This document shows, piece after piece, positions 16,988 through 20,572 of a DNA stretch of 20,572 nt. This DNA is from a virus: the IMG/VR virus record IMGVR_UViG_3300025133_000739, positions 1-20,572 of that record. One strand, given 5' to 3'. The notes beneath the pieces were generated by a model, which saw only the letters and a list, made by a program, of their open reading frames with translations, did no database searches and was not told the DNA's origin. Position numbers and translations under genes: made by a program. Every line of letters starts with the position of its first letter. Positions within the stretch are counted from its first letter, which is position 1.

Positions 16988-18258
16988 TGGCAGAGATGAA
17001 GGTATATGTTGACGGTGTTCCTTTTACTGTGGATGCGGAAGCGACCCCGGAAGAAGTGACTGCTGTCCTTGAGCAGCGAGTTGCGGAAGACCCGAGTCTT
17101 ATTGACAAACGGCGTGAAGCCCTTGGTCTCGATGAGGACCAGTTCACACACTTTGTAGAACAGAACAAGCTACACCTTGCTCGCGCTGCGGAGTTTGAGC
17201 AGCAGGCAGAGAAGTACAAGAACAGCGTACCGGAACTCTCTACACCAGAGAAGTTCTTCGTGGGTGCTGGGCAGACATTCTCCAGCCTCTTCAACGGGGC
17301 ACAGCAGCTGTTCACTGGCGACGAGGGAGACAAGGTAATTGCTGCTCGTGAAGCACACGAGAAGGCTCTGTTCGCCAAGCTGGACGATCAGGGTATTGGC
17401 CCCGAGGACCTAGGGCAGATGGCTCCGGAAGTTGTGGCTTTCCTTGGTGGTGGTGGACTGGTTTCCTTCGCTGCACGAGGGGGTGCCTTAGGCGCACTGG
17501 CTCCTACGTCAGGTGATCCCGAAACGGGAACAAAGGAACGCGTACACAGCTCACTGGCTGGTGGGTTACTGTCCATGGCAGGCCCTGCGGTGGCTAAGTC
17601 CACTGGGGCTTTCTTTAACCTGAGTAAGAACGCAGGCATGGGACTGGTAAAGACGCTAGCACGCTGGGCGGGCAACAAGGGGGGTGCTCCTGCGGGAGTA
17701 GCTCAGACTGTGGGTGAAGCCATGGAGATGCAGGCTAATACAAACCCTGCCATTCGTGAGCTAGGCGAACTTGCCCTCAAGCGGACAACTGAGATTGTCC
17801 AGCGCATGAATACCTTTGGTAAGACAAACACGGTCAAGGAGCTGGTTAACGGTTCACTGACGAAGAGTGTCAGGGAGATAGGCGGGCGTAATGTTCTGGA
17901 CATGAACCAGTTCAACAGGCAGCTCATGCTACTGTCCGACTCCCAGCTAGCCAAGGGGGCAGGCAAGGACTTTGGTCGTATGCTATCCTCCTTACGGAAT
18001 ACGTTCACAGAGATTGGTAAGATCGCAGAACTGACACCTCAGCAGGCACAGGTCGTGCTGGAAGGTATCACTACGTCGCCACAGGCAGCTGTGCTGGCTA
18101 AGCAACTTGCCAAGGCAGCATCACCAGAAGCTAAGACTCTTATCCTGCAACAGATTATGAAGCTAGCCAAGTCAGCACCTCGTGCTGCTACCGCTGCAGC
18201 TGGTAAGCCTGCGGGGGAAAGTGTAGCTGAAACATTCGGTGGTGGTGGAGGGTTCTAA
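16987..18258 (+). CDS. Internal virion protein, third of three, with glycine-rich membrane segment
   Basis: The product has 423 residues. Residues 1-35 form a small beta-grasp-like module (VYVDGVPFTVDA then a helix), common at the N-termini of phage internal proteins. A glycine-rich hydrophobic region near residues 145-175 (FLGGGGLVSFAARGGALGAL) may insert into the membrane. The remainder is helical. It sits in the T7 gp16 position but lacks that protein's lytic transglycosylase motif. TAATG overlaps link it to the genes on both sides. Role inferred as part of the ejection machine. Confidence 0.65.
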   Translation: MAEMKVYVDGVPFTVDAEATPEEVTAVLEQRVAEDPSLIDKRREALGLDEDQFTHFVEQNKLHLARAAEFEQQAEKYKNSVPELSTPEKFFVGAGQTFSSLFNGAQQLFTGDEGDKVIAAREAHEKALFAKLDDQGIGPEDLGQMAPEVVAFLGGGGLVSFAARGGALGALAPTSGDPETGTKERVHSSLAGGLLSMAGPAVAKSTGAFFNLSKNAGMGLVKTLARWAGNKGGAPAGVAQTVGEAMEMQANTNPAIRELGELALKRTTEIVQRMNTFGKTNTVKELVNGSLTKSVREIGGRNVLDMNQFNRQLMLLSDSQLAKGAGKDFGRMLSSLRNTFTEIGKIAELTPQQAQVVLEGITTSPQAAVLAKQLAKAASPEAKTLILQQIMKLAKSAPRAATAAAGKPAGESVAETFGGGGGF

Positions 18259-18680
18259 TGCACGTCTGGGGGAGAGGGTCGCAGCGTGAGCTGAGCACGA
18301 TCAATCCTATCTTAGTGGAGATCGCTGAGAAAGTTTTACAGATCCGTGACATCACCGTGATACAGGGACATCGTGACGAGGGTACGCAGAACCGCTACTA
18401 CTCGCAGGGTGTATCCAAGGTCAAGTGGCCATACAGTAAACACAACACTTACCCAAGTAAGGCTCTCGACGTACAGCCTTCTCCTTACGTGGAGGAGACA
18501 TTACGCGAGGACCTAACCTACATAGCAGGATTGTTTGTAGGGGTAGGTGCACAGATGGGACATAAATTACGCTGGGGAGGAGACTGGGATCGTGATGGTG
18601 AGACAGCAGATAACGGCTTTGATGATTTGTTTCACATTGAGCTTGACGATGAATCCATACCCGAAAGCGAGACTTCCTAG
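18258..18680 (+). CDS. Endolysin, M15-type L-alanyl-D-glutamate endopeptidase
   Basis: The product has 140 residues. It cuts the peptide stem of peptidoglycan to lyse the cell. The VanY/M15C zinc-peptidase set is visible: S60-x-H62 followed by D71 (zinc ligands H62 and D71), then D123-x-x-H126 (catalytic Asp and third zinc ligand), matching the H-x-D and D-x-x-H layout of T5 endolysin. W106-G-G-D precedes an Asp-rich loop, D109-x-D111-x-D113-G-E115, possibly calcium-binding. There is no signal peptide or cell-wall-binding domain, so it needs a holin for export. The start has GGAGG six bases upstream. It is the first gene of the lysis trio. Confidence 0.92.
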   Translation: MHVWGRGSQRELSTINPILVEIAEKVLQIRDITVIQGHRDEGTQNRYYSQGVSKVKWPYSKHNTYPSKALDVQPSPYVEETLREDLTYIAGLFVGVGAQMGHKLRWGGDWDRDGETADNGFDDLFHIELDDESIPESETS

Positions 18681-18691
18681 GGAGAATAAGT

Positions 18692-19114
18692 ATGAACATA
18701 TTTGGATTGATAACGAAGGCGGTGGGTCCGGTCACAGAGTTGATCGACTCCTTGCATACCTCCGAGGAGGAGAAGCTGCAAGCAAAGGCTGCACTGCTGA
18801 AGATGGAGACATCTTTTGTGGGCCACGTACTGGCCCTAGAGAAAGCTACGCTTGAGGCACAGTCGAGTGTCATCATACAAGAAGCGAAGGCAGACAGTTG
18901 GCTGACCCGGACATGGAGACCACTATTGATGGTATGGTTCGCTGGCCTCGCTGGTGCTCACTGGATGGGACTTACTCCCGCCACGTTACCGGCAGAGACA
19001 GTCGCGGACCTATTCTTTATTGTGAAACTAGGCATAGGTGGGTACGTAGGTGGCCGCTCGGTAGAGAAGACAGTACCAGCTGTGATCGAGGCGCTGAAGA
19101 AGCGTAGCGAATAG
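18692..19114 (+). CDS. Holin, gene-transfer-agent three-TM type
   Basis: The product has 140 residues. The N-terminal half is an amphipathic helix with a charged stretch. S69-W-L-T-R-T-W-R-P77 matches the conserved motif before the first membrane helix of the GTA_holin_3TM (PF11351) family. Membrane segments lie near residues 78-95 and 105-122, and a basic tail follows. It would permeabilise the inner membrane so that the endolysin next to it reaches the wall. AGGGAG lies eight bases upstream of the start. The last base of its stop overlaps the GTG of the next gene. Confidence 0.88.
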   Translation: MNIFGLITKAVGPVTELIDSLHTSEEEKLQAKAALLKMETSFVGHVLALEKATLEAQSSVIIQEAKADSWLTRTWRPLLMVWFAGLAGAHWMGLTPATLPAETVADLFFIVKLGIGGYVGGRSVEKTVPAVIEALKKRSE

Positions 19115-19401
19115 TGGTAATACCTGAGGAATTCTATCTGGCAGGACGTAGGTGGAAGGTAATCATCGCAGACCTTAACGGGGAAGAGATGGGATTATGT
19201 GATACCAACACCTGCACGATAAAGTTGGACTCAGAGAACGAGGATGAGGAGATGGAGGATACGTTCTTCCATGAGCTTATCCACGCAGTAAAATATACTT
19301 TAGGGTGGAAGGATAATAAGAAGAATCACCATGAGTGTGATTCCCTAGGTGGGATCATAATGCAGTTTACAAATACTAAAAAGGGCCAGCTACTCTCGTA
19401 G
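19114..19401 (+). CDS. Small HExxH metalloprotease candidate
   Basis: The product has 95 residues, translated from a GTG that shares one base with the holin stop (TAGTG), so it is probably reinitiated from the lysis operon. An HELIH zinc-binding motif sits in a helix near residues 53-57, followed by a second acidic cluster (H-H-E-C-D, with a possible third ligand Glu) about 17 residues later, as in gluzincin-type peptidases. Size and layout resemble the minimal SprT-like or ImmA/IrrE-type cores. Target unknown: could process a virion protein, a host factor or aid lysis. No signal peptide. Confidence 0.75.
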   Translation: MVIPEEFYLAGRRWKVIIADLNGEEMGLCDTNTCTIKLDSENEDEEMEDTFFHELIHAVKYTLGWKDNKKNHHECDSLGGIIMQFTNTKKGQLLS

Positions 19402-19409
19402 CCAGCCCT
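19382..19409 (+). promoter_or_regulatory. Hairpin over the metalloprotease stop
   Basis: AGGGC and GCCCT enclose GCTAC and GTAGC, separated by a symmetric CA/CA internal loop, with a TCTC loop. The stop codon lies in the 3' arm. It could stabilise the 3' end of the lysis mRNA or act with the terminator 17 bases downstream. Confidence 0.5.
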
Positions 19410-19425
19410 CTCGATCTCTCCCACT

Positions 19426-19459
19426 GGGGCGTAACGTGTAATGGCGACGCCCCTTTTTT
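19426..19459 (+). terminator. Strong intrinsic terminator of the rightward late operon
   Basis: A perfect seven-pair GC-rich stem, GGGGCGT with ACGCCCC, encloses a 14-base loop and is followed by six T residues. The T-run serves the + strand. On the - strand the stem is present but no T-run follows, so it is only weakly able to stop the convergent operon. Confidence 0.85.
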
Positions 19460-19880
19460 ATATCCCCAGTTTCTTCATGGTTGGCTTCAGCCAGCTGTTA
19501 ACTGCTGCCTGCAGTTCCTCCACTGCGTTGCGGGCAGTCTTGGTAGTCCACTCTGCAGCTGCTCTCACTGCTGCAGATGCTTGTGGCTTCCTATCCGGCC
19601 TACGCCGGACCTCATACCGCTGCATATACGCGCTGTACTCAATCTGCAGATCAGGATCTAGGTGCACAGCTCTCTGCATATCACCCCGCTGAAACTCCAG
19701 CTCGTCAATCAGCACTGACCCCCCGGGAGGTATCCCCCTTAACTTGTCTGGCAGGGCAGGAGGGGGAGCGGACGCCCCACCCCCTATGCCCCGGTTACGC
19801 CAGTGGTATTGCTCCGAGGACTGCAGCTGTTGCTGTTGCTGGAGTCCCTGTAGTGCCTTGGCCAACTCACTCCTAGCCAT
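19458..19880 (-). CDS. Gln-rich hypothetical protein, last gene of the convergent cluster
   Basis: The product has 140 residues. A longer start nine codons upstream would overlap the previous gene, so the ATG four bases after the previous stop, with AGGAAG upstream, is chosen. A run of glutamines (residues 13-18) is followed by a Gly/Ala/Pro-rich linker (about 30-50), basic stretches such as VRRRPDRK, and an Ala-rich helical C-terminus. No membrane segment or known motif. Its stop overlaps the T-run of the opposing terminator. Function unknown. Confidence 0.6.
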   Translation of the reverse strand: MARSELAKALQGLQQQQQLQSSEQYHWRNRGIGGGASAPPPALPDKLRGIPPGGSVLIDELEFQRGDMQRAVHLDPDLQIEYSAYMQRYEVRRRPDRKPQASAAVRAAAEWTTKTARNAVEELQAAVNSWLKPTMKKLGI

Positions 19881-19884
19881 TAGA

Positions 19885-20283
19885 TCACTCTTCCTGAGGG
19901 AAGGCATTCGTCAACGCGACGTTGACATCAGGCAGGCGTGCAAGCAGCTCAGTGTACATATCATTCGAGCGGTCAATCTGCTTCTGCAGAGTTTCTTCCT
20001 GCTTCGTGCGGTACTCGTCCCTGACCTTGGCTACTTCCTTATCCTTCTCCCGCTCCAGCTTGACTTCCTTCCTGCTGTGTTCAACTGCCAGCTGCTCCTC
20101 ACGGATCTTCACGTTGTGAGCGATCAGTTCATCAGCCAGTCGGTGTTCCTGCTTGAGGTCCTTGATCTGTGTTTCCAGATCTCGTTTCTCATCCCGCAGG
20201 TTATCAACGTCGTGTAACAAGTCTTCCACAGAACTTGTCACAGAACTTGTATTTTCTGGTGCTGCTTTCCAAAACCAATCCAT
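19885..20283 (-). CDS. Coiled-coil hypothetical protein
   Basis: The product has 132 residues. Residues ~15-105 are a near-continuous charged helix (Glu, Lys, Arg, Asp with periodic Leu/Val), predicted as a coiled coil. The N-terminus (MDWFWKAAP) is aromatic and may contact membrane or virion. The start overlaps the upstream stop by one base (TAATG on the - strand) behind GGGAGAG. Coding style matches the other phage genes, so the cluster is probably phage-encoded rather than a host fragment. Function unknown; oligomeric scaffold or regulator are possibilities. Confidence 0.65.
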   Translation of the reverse strand: MDWFWKAAPENTSSVTSSVEDLLHDVDNLRDEKRDLETQIKDLKQEHRLADELIAHNVKIREEQLAVEHSRKEVKLEREKDKEVAKVRDEYRTKQEETLQKQIDRSNDMYTELLARLPDVNVALTNAFPQEE

Positions 20284-20483
20284 TATTCTCTCCCTTTACC
20301 CCAAGGCTTTATGCCCTGATTACGATACCGTTCAACTTCCAACTGAGACTCTACCCGTGTGGCCAGTCGTTTGATCTTGGCCATGGCCTCACCTAGATCC
20401 AGAGGGCCATCATCAGAGTTAAGAAACTGACCCCACTGGGCTACCTTATCAATCTGTTCTATCAGCTCACTACGAGTGCCCAT
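20283..20483 (-). CDS. Small hypothetical protein, 66 aa
   Basis: The product has 66 residues, helical and charged, with a Gly/Lys/Arg-rich basic C-terminus. AGGAG seven bases ahead of the ATG gives strong start support. The start lies inside the frame of the upstream partial gene, overlapping by 22 bases, and its stop overlaps the next start by one base. It is too short to place in a family. Confidence 0.6.
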   Translation of the reverse strand: MGTRSELIEQIDKVAQWGQFLNSDDGPLDLGEAMAKIKRLATRVESQLEVERYRNQGIKPWGKGRE

Positions 20484-20572
20484 TTAAATGCTCCTGCTGT
20501 AATTGTCCCAGCCAACCCACCTACGGTGGTGGCATGTCCATCATCCCACTCGGGGTGGCCCTTATACTCCCC
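20462..20572 (-). CDS. C-terminus of an unidentified small protein, cut by the window edge
   Basis: An open frame enters from the right edge and codes for 36 residues before a TGA. The end contains a Gly/Ala/Thr/Val-rich stretch (residues ~15-35 of the visible part) that could be a membrane helix. It overlaps the start of the next - strand gene by 22 bases, a common arrangement in this genome. The N-terminus lies outside the window, so identity is unknown. Confidence 0.45.
   Translation of the reverse strand, partial: GEYKGHPEWDDGHATTVGGLAGTITAGAFKWALVVS

Noticed and set aside
1-20572. tRNA genes, CRISPR arrays, integrase or attachment sites
   Set aside because: No cloverleaf, no regular spaced repeats and no recombinase-like ORF was seen by reading; short tRNAs outside the coding frames would have little room.

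Overview
The window reads as a contiguous piece of a tailed-phage genome with short-tailed (podovirus-like) virion genes. It holds head, tail, DNA-ejection and lysis genes on the + strand, then a short convergent block of small genes on the - strand. There is no integrase, repressor, transposase, rRNA, tRNA or CRISPR, and no gene that looks bacterial. The close packing, the one-base TAATG gene junctions and the AGGAG/GGGAGA-type ribosome binding sites point to a lytic dsDNA phage of a Gram-negative host. The host itself cannot be read from the sequence.

Layout. Bases 2-1288 are the 3' part of a tail-fibre or adhesin-like gene. Bases 1296-3415 form the packaging module: a DUF5681-type candidate small terminase, two 56-residue ORFs and the large terminase. 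Bases 3419-8027 form the head module: portal, a small acidic protein, an FmdB-like zinc ribbon, scaffold and major capsid protein. A hairpin terminator sits directly after the capsid gene. Bases 8122-12631 hold a beta-rich virion protein, a tail adaptor, a tail nozzle and a long tail fibre with xTGN repeats. Next come a Trp-rich membrane protein, a small one-TM holin-like protein and a GNAT-fold protein. Bases 13875-18258 encode three large candidate internal virion (DNA ejection) proteins. Bases 18258-19401 are the lysis end: an M15-type L,D-endopeptidase endolysin, a holin of the gene-transfer-agent three-TM type, and a small HExxH metalloprotease candidate. A strong terminator closes the rightward operon. 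From the right edge, four small - strand genes (one cut by the window end) run towards it.

How they work together. The terminase and portal package DNA into a scaffolded capsid. The adaptor, nozzle and fibre complete the tail. The three internal proteins probably form the ejection conduit, and holin plus endolysin release progeny. The order portal - scaffold - capsid - adaptor - nozzle - GNAT (gp13-like) - three internal proteins parallels T7 genes 8 to 16. The terminase placement, the proteins themselves and the mid-module fibre differ, so this looks like a divergent podovirus rather than a close T7 relative. I saw no clear novel defence or regulatory system. The least explained parts are the metalloprotease, the Trp-rich membrane protein, the two 56-residue ORFs and the - strand cluster.
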